Below are positions 9,142 through 17,784 of a stretch of 64,000 bases of DNA, piece after piece (the stretch's first letter is position 1; the number at the start of each line of letters is the position of its first letter). The stretch lies in NCBI GenBank assembly GCA_021790935.1, contig JAJYFL010000001.1, positions 124,001 through 188,000 of the forward strand. The letters run 5' to 3'. This stretch comes from a bacterium (GTDB lineage: Bacteria > Vulcanimicrobiota > Vulcanimicrobiia > Vulcanimicrobiales > Vulcanimicrobiaceae). A program made the position numbers and the translations under genes. Under the pieces are notes generated by a model. That model searched no databases. It was not told the DNA's origin and saw only the letters and a program-made list of their open reading frames with translations.

Positions 9142-11010
9142 TCAGCAAGAAGCGGCTGAGCGGTCGCGGTGGACGAAGACGCTCAAGATCGCAACGTCCG
9201 AGGGAGTCACACCGGGGATGCGTCCAGCCGCACCGAGCGTTCGTGGGCGACGCTTTGCGAGCTTCTCGCGGGCTTCGAGCGAGAGCGCCCGGATCGAATC
9301 GTAGTCGAACCGCTCCGGGATCGCTACTCCCTCCGTGCGCGCCGCCTTCTCGATGGCAAGGCGTTGGCGGCTGACGTACCCTTCGCATTTGATCTCGATC
9401 GCCACCCGCTCGCCGATCTCTGCCGGGAGCGGATCCGGAAACCGGTTCGCAATATCATCAAACACTATTTCTGGGCGCCGCAGGGCCTCGGCGATCGTCG
9501 CCCCTCCCGCGAAAGACTCCCCGCCGGCCTCTCGTACGCCCAGGCTCGTGGACGATGCCTGCGCGAGGCCACGCTCCAGGCGCGCCCGGCGCTCGCAGAA
9601 CGCCTCCCAGTCGGCATCGTTTACGAGGCCGATCTCGCGGCCAACCGGCGTGAGGCGAAGATCGGCATTATCGTGCCGCAGGAGAATCCGGTGCTCGGCG
9701 CGCGAGGTAAGCATGCGATACGGCTCGTCGACGCCTTTGGTCACGAGATCGTCGATCATCACGCCCGCGTACGCTTGGCTGCGGCCCAGGCAAAGCTGCC
9801 CCTTGCCCAGTGCCGCGCGCGCGGCGTTGACCCCAGCCAGGAGCCCCTGAGCCGCCGCTTCCTCGTATCCGGAGGTACCGTTGATCTGCCCGCAGTGATA
9901 GAGCCCGCGAATGCGGCGCGTCTCGAGCGTCTCGTGCAGCTCCGTCGGCGGCACGGCATCGTATTCGACCGCGTATCCCGCGCGCAGCATCGCGCACGCT
10001 TCCAAGCCCGGCAGCGTGTGCAGCATCTCCAACTGCACTTCGGCCGGCAGGGACGTCGAGAACCCGCCCACGTACCACGTCGGCTCGTCCCAGCCCTCGG
10101 GTTCGATGAAGATCTGATGCGACGGGTTGTGCGCGAATTTCACGACTTTGTCTTCTATCGACGGGCAGTAGCGCGGTCCGATTCCCTCGATGAGATCGAG
10201 CCCGTAGAGCGGCGAGCGGTGCAGGTTTTCGCGCACCAGCCGGTGCGTTCGCTCGTTGGTCGTCGTGATGTAACACGGTAGTTGCGGCCCCGCGAACCCA
10301 GCCGCTCCACGATAGGAAAACGCCAGCGGCACGTCGCTCGGCGGCTGCACTTTCATGGCGCCGGCGTTCACGGTCGCGCGATCGATGCGCGGCGGCGTTC
10401 CGGTCTTGAGCCGTTGCGTCGGAAAACCGAGCTCGCGCAGAGCCCGCGCCAACCCAACGGCCGGCGCCTCGCCGAAACGGCCCGCCTCTTCGACGACGCC
10501 ACCCCGAAACGTCTTTCCGCCGAGGAACGTACCGGTCGCAAGCACGACCCGGCGTGCGTAGTAGCGCTCGCCCCCGGCACACCACACGCCGCGAATCTCG
10601 CCGGCCACGACCACGAGTCCCTCGACCATTGCGCGCACGATCTGCATGTGCGGTTGGGCGCGCAGGGCGGCGGCCGCCAGCCGCGCGTAAGCCGGTTTGT
10701 CGGCCTGGGCCCGTAACGCGCGCACCGCCGGACCCTTCGACTCGTTGAGGAAGCGCGCGTGTACGGAACAGCCGTCGATGAGCCGGCCCATCTCGCCGCC
10801 CAGCGCGTCGATCTCGCGGACGAGTTGCCCCTTCGCGCTGCCCCCGATCGAGGGGTTGCACGGCAGCGTGCAGATGCGTTCCGGATCGCCGGTCACGAGC
10901 ATGGTGGGCACGCCCAGCCGCGCGGCGGCCAGAGCCGCCTCGACCCCGGCGTGGCCGCCGCCCACGACGATGACGCCCGCGTCCGCGGAGCGCAGAGCGC
11001 TCTCTCTCAC
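9142..11010 (-). CDS. mnmG: tRNA uridine 5-carboxymethylaminomethyl modification enzyme MnmG (GidA)
   Basis: MnmG is the FAD-dependent partner of MnmE in modifying wobble uridine 34 of certain tRNAs. The 622-residue product has the dinucleotide-binding motif [14 protein letters not shown] at about 13-26, [22 protein letters not shown], and the C-terminal [16 protein letters not shown] signature. The GTG at 11010 was chosen because it overlaps the stop of the upstream HdeD-like gene as GTGA and places the Rossmann motif at its usual distance. The C-terminus meets the convergent amidase after 28 bases. Confidence 0.94.
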   Translation of the reverse strand: MRESALRSADAGVIVVGGGHAGVEAALAAARLGVPTMLVTGDPERICTLPCNPSIGGSAKGQLVREIDALGGEMGRLIDGCSVHARFLNESKGPAVRALRAQADKPAYARLAAAALRAQPHMQIVRAMVEGLVVVAGEIRGVWCAGGERYYARRVVLATGTFLGGKTFRGGVVEEAGRFGEAPAVGLARALRELGFPTQRLKTGTPPRIDRATVNAGAMKVQPPSDVPLAFSYRGAAGFAGPQLPCYITTTNERTHRLVRENLHRSPLYGLDLIEGIGPRYCPSIEDKVVKFAHNPSHQIFIEPEGWDEPTWYVGGFSTSLPAEVQLEMLHTLPGLEACAMLRAGYAVEYDAVPPTELHETLETRRIRGLYHCGQINGTSGYEEAAAQGLLAGVNAARAALGKGQLCLGRSQAYAGVMIDDLVTKGVDEPYRMLTSRAEHRILLRHDNADLRLTPVGREIGLVNDADWEAFCERRARLERGLAQASSTSLGVREAGGESFAGGATIAEALRRPEIVFDDIANRFPDPLPAEIGERVAIEIKCEGYVSRQRLAIEKAARTEGVAIPERFDYDSIRALSLEAREKLAKRRPRTLGAAGRIPGVTPSDVAILSVFVHRDRSAASC

Positions 11011-11546
11011 CGGGCCAGCGAGCTGCGTAGCCGAAGCCCAAGAGCCACGAGCGCCGCGCCGAAGAGAATCGCGTAAACGGCGAGGATCCACAACACGGCG
11101 AGCACGCCGCCGCCGGGAAACGCGACGATCAAGATCCCGAAGGCGATCGAGAGAACGCCGCTGACGACGAGCCAGATCTCTCCGGCCAGCTCGCGGCGCA
11201 ACTGCAACGCCGCAGCGATTTCGAGAATGCCCGTCAACACCGCCCAGGCGGCGATCAGAAAGAGCAGCGCCATCGCCGTGATGCCGGGGTAGAAGAACGT
11301 GGCCAGCCCGATGACGCTGCCGACGATTCCCTCGACGGCGAGCGGCCAGAAGCGCGTATGTGCCTCGGCCGCGCGGACCGCCGCTACGAGCGCGAAGACG
11401 CCGTCGACTAGCGCGTAGGCCCCGAAGAGCATGACGAGCACGAAGAGCGTCGTTCCCGGCAGCGCAAACGCCAAGATACCGAAGAGGATCGCCGCGATCC
11501 CGCGGACGAGCAGCGCCCACCAGTTACGCGCCAAGACCTGAAGCAT
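11007..11546 (-). CDS. HdeD-like (DUF308) multi-pass membrane protein
   Basis: This 179-residue protein consists almost wholly of about six hydrophobic helices in the HdeD/DUF308 pattern of paired helices ([20 protein letters not shown] near the start, with a similar [20 protein letters not shown] later). In E. coli HdeD is linked to acid resistance; the biochemical role of the family is unclear. The ATG at 11546 has a near-perfect AAGGAGGG ribosome site. Its stop overlaps the mnmG start, so both are probably translated from one message, which is an unusual partner for mnmG. Confidence 0.85.
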   Translation of the reverse strand: MLQVLARNWWALLVRGIAAILFGILAFALPGTTLFVLVMLFGAYALVDGVFALVAAVRAAEAHTRFWPLAVEGIVGSVIGLATFFYPGITAMALLFLIAAWAVLTGILEIAAALQLRRELAGEIWLVVSGVLSIAFGILIVAFPGGGVLAVLWILAVYAILFGAALVALGLRLRSSLAR

Positions 11547-11632
11547 CGATCCCTCCTTGGCCTCCACCGGCCGGAGTCGAAGGTTCTACGCCGTACCCAA
11601 AACGGCTCTACAATAGGGCGCGTTGAAACGGT

Positions 11633-11974
11633 ATGACCATGCTACGCCGCTCTCTCCCCACGCTCGCAGCGCTCGCGATCGCTCTGCTCGCAGGCCGCAT
11701 CACCGACAAGACCACCGGGCAGCCGCTAGCCGGCGTACGCGTTCGGGCCACGGGGGCGTACGCTACGCGCACCGCGGTCACCGATCGCCACGGCCGTTAC
11801 GCGATACCGGGCCTGCACCCCGGACGTTACCGGATCCGCATCTCCTCGAACGACGTGCCGCCACAGACTTTCCACGTTACCGTGGGGCGTGCGCCGCGGA
11901 AGTACGACATCACCGCCTGCAGTACGACGCTCGACTACGAGTGCGATCCCGGCTCGCCGTTCGGCGGCGGATAA
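11633..11974 (+). CDS. Small exported protein with a carboxypeptidase-regulatory-like (Ig-type) domain
   Basis: The 113-residue product begins with a short hydrophobic signal (LPTLAALAIALLA), followed by one CarboxypepD_reg-like domain: GRITDKTTGQPLAGVRVRATG, split by DRHGRYAIPGLHPGRYRIRI, the usual Gly-Tyr pattern. Two C-terminal cysteines (CSTTLDYEC) may form a disulphide. Such domains occur in secreted and outer-membrane proteins as beta-sandwich modules; no enzyme domain is attached. A second ATG lies two codons downstream. The gene is divergent from the HdeD-like gene and converges with mnmE four bases away. Confidence 0.72.
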   Translation: MTMLRRSLPTLAALAIALLAGRITDKTTGQPLAGVRVRATGAYATRTAVTDRHGRYAIPGLHPGRYRIRISSNDVPPQTFHVTVGRAPRKYDITACSTTLDYECDPGSPFGGG

Positions 11975-11978
11975 CGCC

Positions 11979-13331
11979 TTACTTCCCGATGCAAAACCGC
12001 GCGAAGATCCCTTCGAGAATCTCTTCGTTCGCCGCGTCCGCGCTCGCATGACCGAGTTCTGCGAACGCGCACTGCAGTTCTCCGACGATCATATCCACGG
12101 GATCGCCGGCGCTTAGCGTCGCTACCGCGCGCGAGAGTGCGTGCAGCGCCGCGCCGACCGCCTCGAACTCGCGCGCCGACGCGAGATGCGGCCGTTCCAA
12201 ATCCGGCATCTCGCCCCCCCAACCCACGCGCGCGATCGCATCGGTCAGCGCGCGCAGCGTGGCGCCGTCGCGCGTCGAGCCGACGACGACCTCACCGGGA
12301 GACGGTTCCCGCGCGCCCGCGTCGCCGAGGTCGGCCTTGTTGTAGAAGACCACGCGTACTCGATCCTCCGTTTCCCGAAGAACCGCACGCGCTTGCCGCG
12401 AGAGCGGCTGCGAACCGTCGACGACGACCAGCACGACGCGTGCGCCCGCTAACGCGCGGCGCGTACGTTCGATGCCAGCCGCCTCCAAACGGTCGGCGTG
12501 CGCGCGGATCCCCGCGGTGTCGACCAGCCGCACGACCGCGCCGCGCACGACGATCGACTCCTCGATCGTATCGCGCGTCGTGCCTGGAACCTCGGAGACC
12601 AGCGCTCGCTCCTCGCCGAGCAACGCATTGAGCAGCGAGGACTTCCCCGCGTTGGGCGGGCCCACGATCGCCACGCGCACGCCCTCGCGGACCAGCCGGC
12701 CGGTCTCGCCGTCGCGCTGCAGCTGCCGTAACTCGCTCGCAATCGTTTCGACTCCGTGGCGCAAGGCCGTGGGATCGGGGCCCGGGACCTCGTCCGGAAA
12801 GTCGATGGCGGCGGCCAGCTCCTCCACGATGGCGGCGAGCCGCGCGCGGAGCGCGCGCACGTGCTCCGCCAGCCCGCCGCCGAGGTTTGCCAGCGCCGCG
12901 CGCGCTGCCGAACGGCTCTCCGCGTCGATCAAATCCGCGACGGCCGCCGCCGCCGTCAGATCGAGCTTGCCGTTTAGGAAGGCGCGGCGCGTGAACTCGC
13001 CGGGCCGCGCGGCGCGCGCCCCCGCTGCGATCAGCGCGCGCACGACTTCGCGCGCGACGACGGGCGAGCCGTGCAGATGGAGTTCGAGGGCGTCTTCGCC
13101 CGTGTATCCGTGCGGCGCGTCGTACCAAAGCGCGAGCCCCCGGTCGATAGCGACGCCGCACTCGTCGACGATCGTCCCGTACGCCGCGTACCGGTTTCGC
13201 AACGGCCGGCGCGAACGAAAAAGGCGCGATGCGAGCGCTCGCGCCTGCGGGCCGCTTACCCGCACGATCGCGATCGCTCCCTTTCCGGGAGGCGTCGCGA
13301 TCGCGGCGATCGTATCGCTGCGATCGTTCAT
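11979..13331 (-). CDS. mnmE: tRNA modification GTPase MnmE (TrmE)
   Basis: MnmE is a potassium-activated GTPase that works with MnmG on U34 of tRNA. The 450-residue product starts with the folate-binding TrmE-N region (DTIAAIATPPGKGAIAIVRVSG) and has PGEFTRRAFLNGKLDL. The inserted G domain has G1 GPPNAGKSS, the GTTRDTIEE switch and DTAGIR, and NKAD for guanine recognition. The invariant C-terminal CxGK is present as FCIGK at the very end. The ATG at 13331 was chosen by family alignment; its ribosome site is weak. It lies directly downstream of jag. Confidence 0.95.
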   Translation of the reverse strand: MNDRSDTIAAIATPPGKGAIAIVRVSGPQARALASRLFRSRRPLRNRYAAYGTIVDECGVAIDRGLALWYDAPHGYTGEDALELHLHGSPVVAREVVRALIAAGARAARPGEFTRRAFLNGKLDLTAAAAVADLIDAESRSAARAALANLGGGLAEHVRALRARLAAIVEELAAAIDFPDEVPGPDPTALRHGVETIASELRQLQRDGETGRLVREGVRVAIVGPPNAGKSSLLNALLGEERALVSEVPGTTRDTIEESIVVRGAVVRLVDTAGIRAHADRLEAAGIERTRRALAGARVVLVVVDGSQPLSRQARAVLRETEDRVRVVFYNKADLGDAGAREPSPGEVVVGSTRDGATLRALTDAIARVGWGGEMPDLERPHLASAREFEAVGAALHALSRAVATLSAGDPVDMIVGELQCAFAELGHASADAANEEILEGIFARFCIGK

Positions 13332-13353
13332 CGAAGAGCGCGCACGGCGAACT

Positions 13354-13938
13354 CTATTTTGGGAACAGGACCACGCGCCGTTCCGGTTCGACTCCTTCGG
13401 ACTCGGTGCGAACGAATTCATTCTCGGCTAGCGCGATATGGACGATCTTTCGCTCGGAGGGGAGCATCGGCTCTAGACGCTGCGGTTTCTTCTCGCGTAT
13501 ACAGCGCTCGAGCGTCATGAGCGCAAGGCTCTTCAATTGGTCGGCACGCCGCGCGCGATACCCTTCGGCGTCGACGGTGTAGTACCGGCGGTTGTTGCGC
13601 ACGCCCGCGTTCAAAATATTGTTGAAGACGAGGTTGAGCGCTTCGAGCGTGTTGCCGTGCCGGCCGATCAGCATCGCGAGATCCGGACCGGCGATCTCGA
13701 AGTACTCGCCCTCGGGGCGCGGAACGTACTCGATGTCGACGTGCCCCAGACCCATCTTGGCTAGGATCTCGCTCAAGAGATCGCGCGCCGGCTTCGCCTC
13801 GTCGGGCATGCCGTTCTTCTTGCGCGGAGCGCGGGCGGTCGCCGGTCGACGCGCCGGTCGCCGCGCGCCGGCGCGCCCGGGGAGCGCGCGATCGCTGATG
13901 TCGGCGGGCTGCGGTTCCAAGTCGTAATCGTCGTGCAT
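13354..13938 (-). CDS. jag: Jag/KhpB-type RNA-binding protein (KH and R3H domains)
   Basis: This 194-residue protein has a basic, disordered first 50 residues in place of the usual Jag_N domain, then a KH domain (about 77-125) with the GRHGNTLEALNLVFN loop and an R3H domain (about 130-192) with SERKIVHIAL. KhpB proteins bind many small RNAs and mRNAs, often with KhpA, and affect cell division and envelope growth. The gene follows yidC by two bases, the standard arrangement, and belongs to the rpmH transcription unit. Confidence 0.92.
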   Translation of the reverse strand: MHDDYDLEPQPADISDRALPGRAGARRPARRPATARAPRKKNGMPDEAKPARDLLSEILAKMGLGHVDIEYVPRPEGEYFEIAGPDLAMLIGRHGNTLEALNLVFNNILNAGVRNNRRYYTVDAEGYRARRADQLKSLALMTLERCIREKKPQRLEPMLPSERKIVHIALAENEFVRTESEGVEPERRVVLFPK

Positions 13939-13940
13939 CG

Positions 13941-14792
13941 CTACTTTTTCGTGCCTTTCTTTTTTTTCTTAGCAGTAGGAGCGCCGCTCTGGCCGTTCGT
14001 GCTCGGCTTGGCTGCGGGAATCGCCACGACTTCGGGGATGTCGGTAACGGCGTGCTCGGAGTCGAGCACCGAGAGCGGCTGGTGGTACTTGCGCAGGAGA
14101 TAAAATTGCTGTCCCATCGTGAACGCGTTGTAGGAGAACCAGTACAGCACCATGGCCGACGGCCAGTGATATTTGAAGCCGAAGAAGCCGAGCATCAGCG
14201 GCGACATGATCGCCATCATTTTTTGCGTCTGGGCCTGCTGCGGATCCGTCGACGGCATCGTCGCATAGCGCGAATAGAAATACATCGAGAGCATGTAGAG
14301 CGCGAGCAGCACGAGGTCGGTCCCCGCCAAACTCGTCGCCAGAATGGTGGTTCCCCAGAGCAGCGGAAGATGGTGCGTGAACGGCGCGCCGATCCAGAGC
14401 CAATGCGCCTTCGCGTAGAGCTTTTCGTTCGAGGTTACCGCATAAAAGACGCTGATGATGATCGGGTACTGGACGAGCATCGGCCAGCAGCCCGCGAGCG
14501 GGTTGACGCCGTGCTCTTTGTAGAGCGCCATCGTCTCTTGCTGGTACTTCTGCGGATCGCTCTTGCCGTATTTCGCCTGCAGCGCTTTCAGCTTCGGAGC
14601 GATCTTCTGCATGTTCATCATCGCCATGAACTGCTTGGTGTTCAGCGGCCAGAACGCTATCTTGAACAGCAGCGCGAAGATGACCAGGCTCCAGCCGCGG
14701 TTGCGGACCACCACGTCGATCGCATCGACGATCTGCGTGATGACGTTTACGATCGGGTCGAGGAACCAGTTGGCCGCCAGTATGAGGTGCAA
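13941..14792 (-). CDS. yidC: Membrane protein insertase YidC (short form)
   Basis: YidC inserts and folds inner-membrane proteins, alone or with SecYEG. The 283-residue product has the five-helix 60KD_IMP core: WSLVIFALLFKIAFWPLNTKQF with the conserved hydrophilic-groove region, the coiled helical hairpin MQKIAPKLKALQAKYGKSDP, and NPLAGCWPMLVQYPIIISVFYAV in the second helix region. It lacks the large periplasmic domain of proteobacterial YidC and any lipobox, so it resembles the Gram-positive form although the organism is diderm. The tail is lysine-rich (AKKKKKGTKK), as in ribosome-binding C-termini. Confidence 0.94.
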   Translation of the reverse strand: MHLILAANWFLDPIVNVITQIVDAIDVVVRNRGWSLVIFALLFKIAFWPLNTKQFMAMMNMQKIAPKLKALQAKYGKSDPQKYQQETMALYKEHGVNPLAGCWPMLVQYPIIISVFYAVTSNEKLYAKAHWLWIGAPFTHHLPLLWGTTILATSLAGTDLVLLALYMLSMYFYSRYATMPSTDPQQAQTQKMMAIMSPLMLGFFGFKYHWPSAMVLYWFSYNAFTMGQQFYLLRKYHQPLSVLDSEHAVTDIPEVVAIPAAKPSTNGQSGAPTAKKKKKGTKK

Positions 14793-14933
14793 GGCTTACC
14801 TTTCAGTCTGAGGTGAAAATGGCGCATCCGCGCTGCGCGCTGCGCGCCCCCCGTCGGCAAAGCCGCCGGGGCCCCCGGCCTTCGGCCCTCGCGCATTTGC
14901 ATCCGCTTCCATGTGGCCGCTACGAGCCATGGC

Positions 14934-15161
14934 CTACTGTCGCTTCGGTGGTAAGGGTACCGGATCGACGCCGCCCGGGTGCCACGGGTGGCAGCGAGCG
15001 AGGCGTTTCGCCGCCAGAACGCCGCCTCGCAGCGCCCCATGTTTCGCGATAGCCTCGGCCGCATACTCCGAACAGGTCGGATAGAAGCGGCAGGCCGGGG
15101 GCAGCAGCGGCGAGACCCACCGCTTGTAGAACCGCAACAGCAGCACGAGGAGGTCCCGCAC
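14934..15161 (-). CDS. yidD: Membrane protein insertion efficiency factor YidD
   Basis: YidD is a small, membrane-associated protein that helps YidC-dependent insertion. The 75-residue product has the family core [24 protein letters not shown] with Cys24 and Cys30, then [14 protein letters not shown] at residues 56-69. The start overlaps the rnpA stop by one base, the usual arrangement. The 141 bases between yidD and yidC contain GC-rich short inverted repeats but no gene that I can support. Confidence 0.93.
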   Translation of the reverse strand: MRDLLVLLLRFYKRWVSPLLPPACRFYPTCSEYAAEAIAKHGALRGGVLAAKRLARCHPWHPGGVDPVPLPPKRQ

Positions 15162-15520
15162 TAGCGCGTTCCCCCGCCCGCCGGCTCTGGGAGGCGGCCT
15201 CCGAGAGCCAGCTCGACCTCCTGCTGCAGGATGGCATACGGGAGCGCCGCTGCGACCGGCCGGGTGACGATCAACAGCCGCATGCGGGCGCCGTTTGCGA
15301 GCGTTTCGTGTACGATCGCCGCTAGCCGGCGGCGCAGCCGGTTGCGGACGACTGCCTTCCCGACCGCCTTGGAGACGACGATTCCGACCAAAGCGCGCTC
15401 GTCGCCAGGTGCAGGAGCCTCTCGATAGAGGGTGAGGCTCGGCGTAGCGGTGCGCCGCCCGCGACGGCGCAGGCGGCTAAAGTCGGCGCGCCGCCGCAAG
15501 CCGGCAAAACGGCGCATCAC
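15161..15520 (-). CDS. rnpA: Ribonuclease P protein component
   Basis: RnpA is the protein subunit of RNase P, which matures the 5' ends of tRNAs. The 119-residue product is highly basic and carries the RNR signature in [13 protein letters not shown] (residues 54-66) and the [14 protein letters not shown] start typical of the family. The GTG at 15520 overlaps the rpmH stop as GTGA; an ATG follows immediately as codon 2 and could equally be used. Confidence 0.95.
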   Translation of the reverse strand: MMRRFAGLRRRADFSRLRRRGRRTATPSLTLYREAPAPGDERALVGIVVSKAVGKAVVRNRLRRRLAAIVHETLANGARMRLLIVTRPVAAALPYAILQQEVELALGGRLPEPAGGGTR

Positions 15521-15651
15521 GCCGCCAGGCGCTTGCGACCCTTTTTGCGGCGCGCGGCTATGACGCGGCGGCCGTTCTTCGTCGACATCCGCTCGAGGAA
15601 GCCGTGCACGCGCTTGCGCCGGCGGTTGTGCGGCTGGTACGTCCGCTTCAT
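15517..15651 (-). CDS. rpmH: 50S ribosomal protein L34
   Basis: The 44-residue product starts [20 protein letters not shown] and continues [22 protein letters not shown], the nearly invariant L34 sequence. It is the first gene of the leftward unit rpmH-rnpA-yidD-yidC-jag and has a well-placed promoter at 15708-15737. L34 is a small basic protein of the large ribosomal subunit. Confidence 0.98.
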   Translation of the reverse strand: MKRTYQPHNRRRKRVHGFLERMSTKNGRRVIAARRKKGRKRLAA

Positions 15652-15707
15652 GACTTTATCGATCTCCCAGGCAAAAACAGCCGCCGAACGGCGGCATACA
15701 GCCTCTT

Positions 15708-15737
15708 AGTATAGAGCCACCTCCGCGGGACCGTCAA
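15708..15737 (-). promoter_or_regulatory. Sigma70-type promoter of the rpmH-rnpA-yidD-yidC-jag unit
   Basis: On the minus strand a TTGACG -35 (15737-15732) and a TATACT -10 (15713-15708) are separated by 18 bases and lie about 57 bases upstream of the rpmH ATG. Both hexamers are one mismatch from consensus. It sits on the edge of the origin DnaA-box cluster. Confidence 0.75.
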
Positions 15738-15779
15738 GCGTAGGTTGCCGCAGAGCGTGCGGGCGCGCCGGCAAGGGCG

Positions 15780-15955
15780 TTCTCCACACGTGTGGACAAC
15801 CTTGTGGAGAACGCACCGTACTTCGCGCCCTTGGATGCGGCGGAACGCTCCATTCCATGGGGGTTTTCGGTCTGCCGGGTGTTGCGGCCGGTCTATCGTA
15901 ATGGTCGATTTCAGGCCGAAAACACGTTGGTTTTTGCCTGTGGATAAGTGGATAA
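15780..15955. other. oriC, upstream DnaA-box cluster (rpmH-dnaA intergenic)
   Basis: This part of the origin contains a perfect DnaA box TTATCCACA on the minus strand (15939-15947) and an adjoining one-mismatch box (15947-15955). Three one-mismatch boxes lie at 15780-15788 (TTCTCCACA), 15791-15799 (TTGTCCACA, minus) and 15803-15811 (TTCTCCACA, minus); the first and third form an inverted pair. It is one half of a bipartite origin; the other half follows dnaA. These boxes also lie in the dnaA leader, so DnaA may control its own gene here. Confidence 0.85.
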
Positions 15956-16088
15956 GATTTGCGCGTTTTTCCGCAGGATACAAGGCTGATTAAGCCAACA
16001 CCAGCGCCTCCATGCTCGGCCTCAAGCGCGGACTTTTGTCGACGCTGCTTGCGGCCGAGATACGGTGGCGTAAGGACGGAAAGAGCGA

Positions 16089-17465
16089 ATGGTGCTTGCT
16101 GCTGGCAACCCCGACATATCGACCGATCTTTGGCAAGCGGCCCTTGACGCACTCGAGCGAAAGTTCTCCAAGCCGATCTTCGAGATGTGGATCAAGCCGC
16201 TTCGTTTGGTCTCCTTTACGGGCAACGAACTCTTGCTCGCCGTGCATAACAACTTTGCCCGCGATTGGGTTGAAAACCGGCTCAGAGCGCAGATCGCCGA
16301 GATCTTGAGCGACGTCCTTGGAAGCGAGGTCAGGATCGCCTTTACCGTGGCGAACGAGAGTGCCCTCTCCGCGCCGTCGCCGGCGGGGGTTGCGGGGGGG
16401 GCGCCGGCGCCTGGCGCTCGGGCGGGGGACGAGTTTCGTGCGGGCAACTTGAACTCTCGCTACACCTTCGAAGAGTTCGTCGTCGGAAACTCCAACCGAT
16501 TCGCGCACGCGGCTTCGCAGGCGGTAGCGGGCGCGCCGGCTCGTGCGTATAACCCGCTCTTCCTCTACGGCGGCGTCGGATTGGGGAAGACCCATCTCAT
16601 GCATGCCATCGGCCACCGCGTGATGTTGGATAACCCCACGGCCAACGTGGTGTACGTGTCGAGCGAAAAATTCACCAACGAGTTCATCATCGCCATCAAG
16701 AACAATCAAACGCTTGAATTCCGAAACAAATACCGCCACGTCGACCTGCTCCTCATCGACGACATTCAATTTCTCGAAGGCAAGGAACAGACGCAAGAAG
16801 AGTTCTTCCACACGTTTAATTCCCTGCACGAGTCCGGGCGCCAACTGGTTATCTCGAGCGATCGCCCGCCAAAAGAGATACAAACCCTTGAAAGCCGTCT
16901 TCGCTCGCGTTTTGAATGGGGGCTCCTCACCGACATCCAGTCGCCGGATCTCGAGACGCGCGAAGCCATACTTCGTAAGAAGGCCGAATCGGAGAAGATC
17001 CCCGTCCCCGACGAAGTGACCTCGTTCATCGCCAAAGTCATCCCCTCAAACATCCGCGAGCTGGAGGGGGCCCTCATCCGCGTCGTTGCGTTCGCGTCGC
17101 TCACCAAGTCGCAGATCACCGTCGATCTGGCGGCCGAGGTGCTCAAGAATGCCGTCGCGCAGGTGCCGTTACGCCGCGTAACGGTTGCGTCCATTAAAGA
17201 GAAGGTGGCGAAAGCCCACGGCTTGACCGTCAAGGAGTTGGACACGCAACGCCGGGATCAGCGCCTGGCGGCGCCGCGACAGATCGCCATGTACGTCTGC
17301 ACCAAACTCACCGATTGCTCCTTACCCCAGATCGCGCGCGAATTCAACAAGAAGGACCATACGACGGTTATGTACGCGCGCGACAAGGTCGCCGATCAGA
17401 TGCAGCGCGACGAGGCCTATCGGAACAAGATTCGATCGATGCTGGCCCTGTGTCAGACCGACTAA
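16089..17465 (+). CDS. dnaA: Chromosomal replication initiator DnaA
   Basis: DnaA binds DnaA boxes at oriC and, as an ATP-bound filament, opens the duplex for DnaB loading. The 458-residue product has domain I (1-85, DLWQAALDALERK), a short Ala/Gly/Pro linker domain II (about 90-118), and the AAA+ domain III with Walker A GGVGLGKTH (161-169) and Walker B LLIDD (221-225). The C-terminal domain IV has a helix-turn-helix and DnaA signature (CSLPQIAREFNKKDHTTVMYA). The ATG at 16089 follows GGAAAGAG. The length is normal. Confidence 0.98.
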   Translation: MVLAAGNPDISTDLWQAALDALERKFSKPIFEMWIKPLRLVSFTGNELLLAVHNNFARDWVENRLRAQIAEILSDVLGSEVRIAFTVANESALSAPSPAGVAGGAPAPGARAGDEFRAGNLNSRYTFEEFVVGNSNRFAHAASQAVAGAPARAYNPLFLYGGVGLGKTHLMHAIGHRVMLDNPTANVVYVSSEKFTNEFIIAIKNNQTLEFRNKYRHVDLLLIDDIQFLEGKEQTQEEFFHTFNSLHESGRQLVISSDRPPKEIQTLESRLRSRFEWGLLTDIQSPDLETREAILRKKAESEKIPVPDEVTSFIAKVIPSNIRELEGALIRVVAFASLTKSQITVDLAAEVLKNAVAQVPLRRVTVASIKEKVAKAHGLTVKELDTQRRDQRLAAPRQIAMYVCTKLTDCSLPQIAREFNKKDHTTVMYARDKVADQMQRDEAYRNKIRSMLALCQTD

Positions 17466-17484
17466 CGAACCGGCCGTCTCGCCA

Positions 17485-17532
17485 TCCGTACGAAAACGGC
17501 CCGAGGTTCGCAGCGGGCCGTTTTCGTACGGA
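17485..17532. terminator. Perfect 19-bp inverted repeat, probable dnaA terminator
   Basis: TCCGTACGAAAACGGCCCG (17485-17503) is perfectly complementary to 17514-17532, with a 10-base loop. The centre has AAAACGGCCCG on one arm and CGGGCCGTTTT on the other, the shape of a bidirectional intrinsic terminator, starting about 20 bases after the dnaA stop. It may also isolate the origin unwinding region from dnaA transcription. Confidence 0.75.
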
Positions 17533-17583
17533 AAGGCGCCGTTCGCCGATTCCACGGCATACTACACAGGGCGCGCGAACGCG

Positions 17584-17752
17584 CGTGGATAACCTCCTGG
17601 CTGCGGTGCGCCCGTGGAAACGTGGATTAACCGGCGGCAATCCTACACAGGTTATTCCAGGCGGAAAACCTTGGCCCGGCTGATCTGCCCGCCCTTCTCC
17701 ACATAATGCACCGCGTTACTACTACTACGACTATCTTACTTTAATAAAACTA
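17584..17752. other. oriC, unwinding region with DnaA box and DnaA-trios (dnaA-dnaN intergenic)
   Basis: A one-mismatch DnaA box on the minus strand (CGTGGATAA, 17584-17592) is followed by a box TTCTCCACA at 17695-17703. After a short GC spacer come triplets TTA-CTA-CTA-CTA-CGA-CTA at 17716-17733, then an AT-rich stretch to 17752. This box, spacer, trio and AT-tract order matches the basal unwinding system described for B. subtilis oriC, where DnaA filaments grow on repeating trinucleotides. It identifies the strand-opening site with good confidence. Confidence 0.85.
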
Positions 17753-17784
17753 GACACTCCCGAGATTCAGAAACCGGTGGATGA

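Noticed and set aside
11589-11604. Possible third fragment of the dispersed repeat (AAAACGGCTC on the plus strand)
   Set aside because: Only about ten bases resemble the GAGCCGTTTT block, too short to distinguish from chance.
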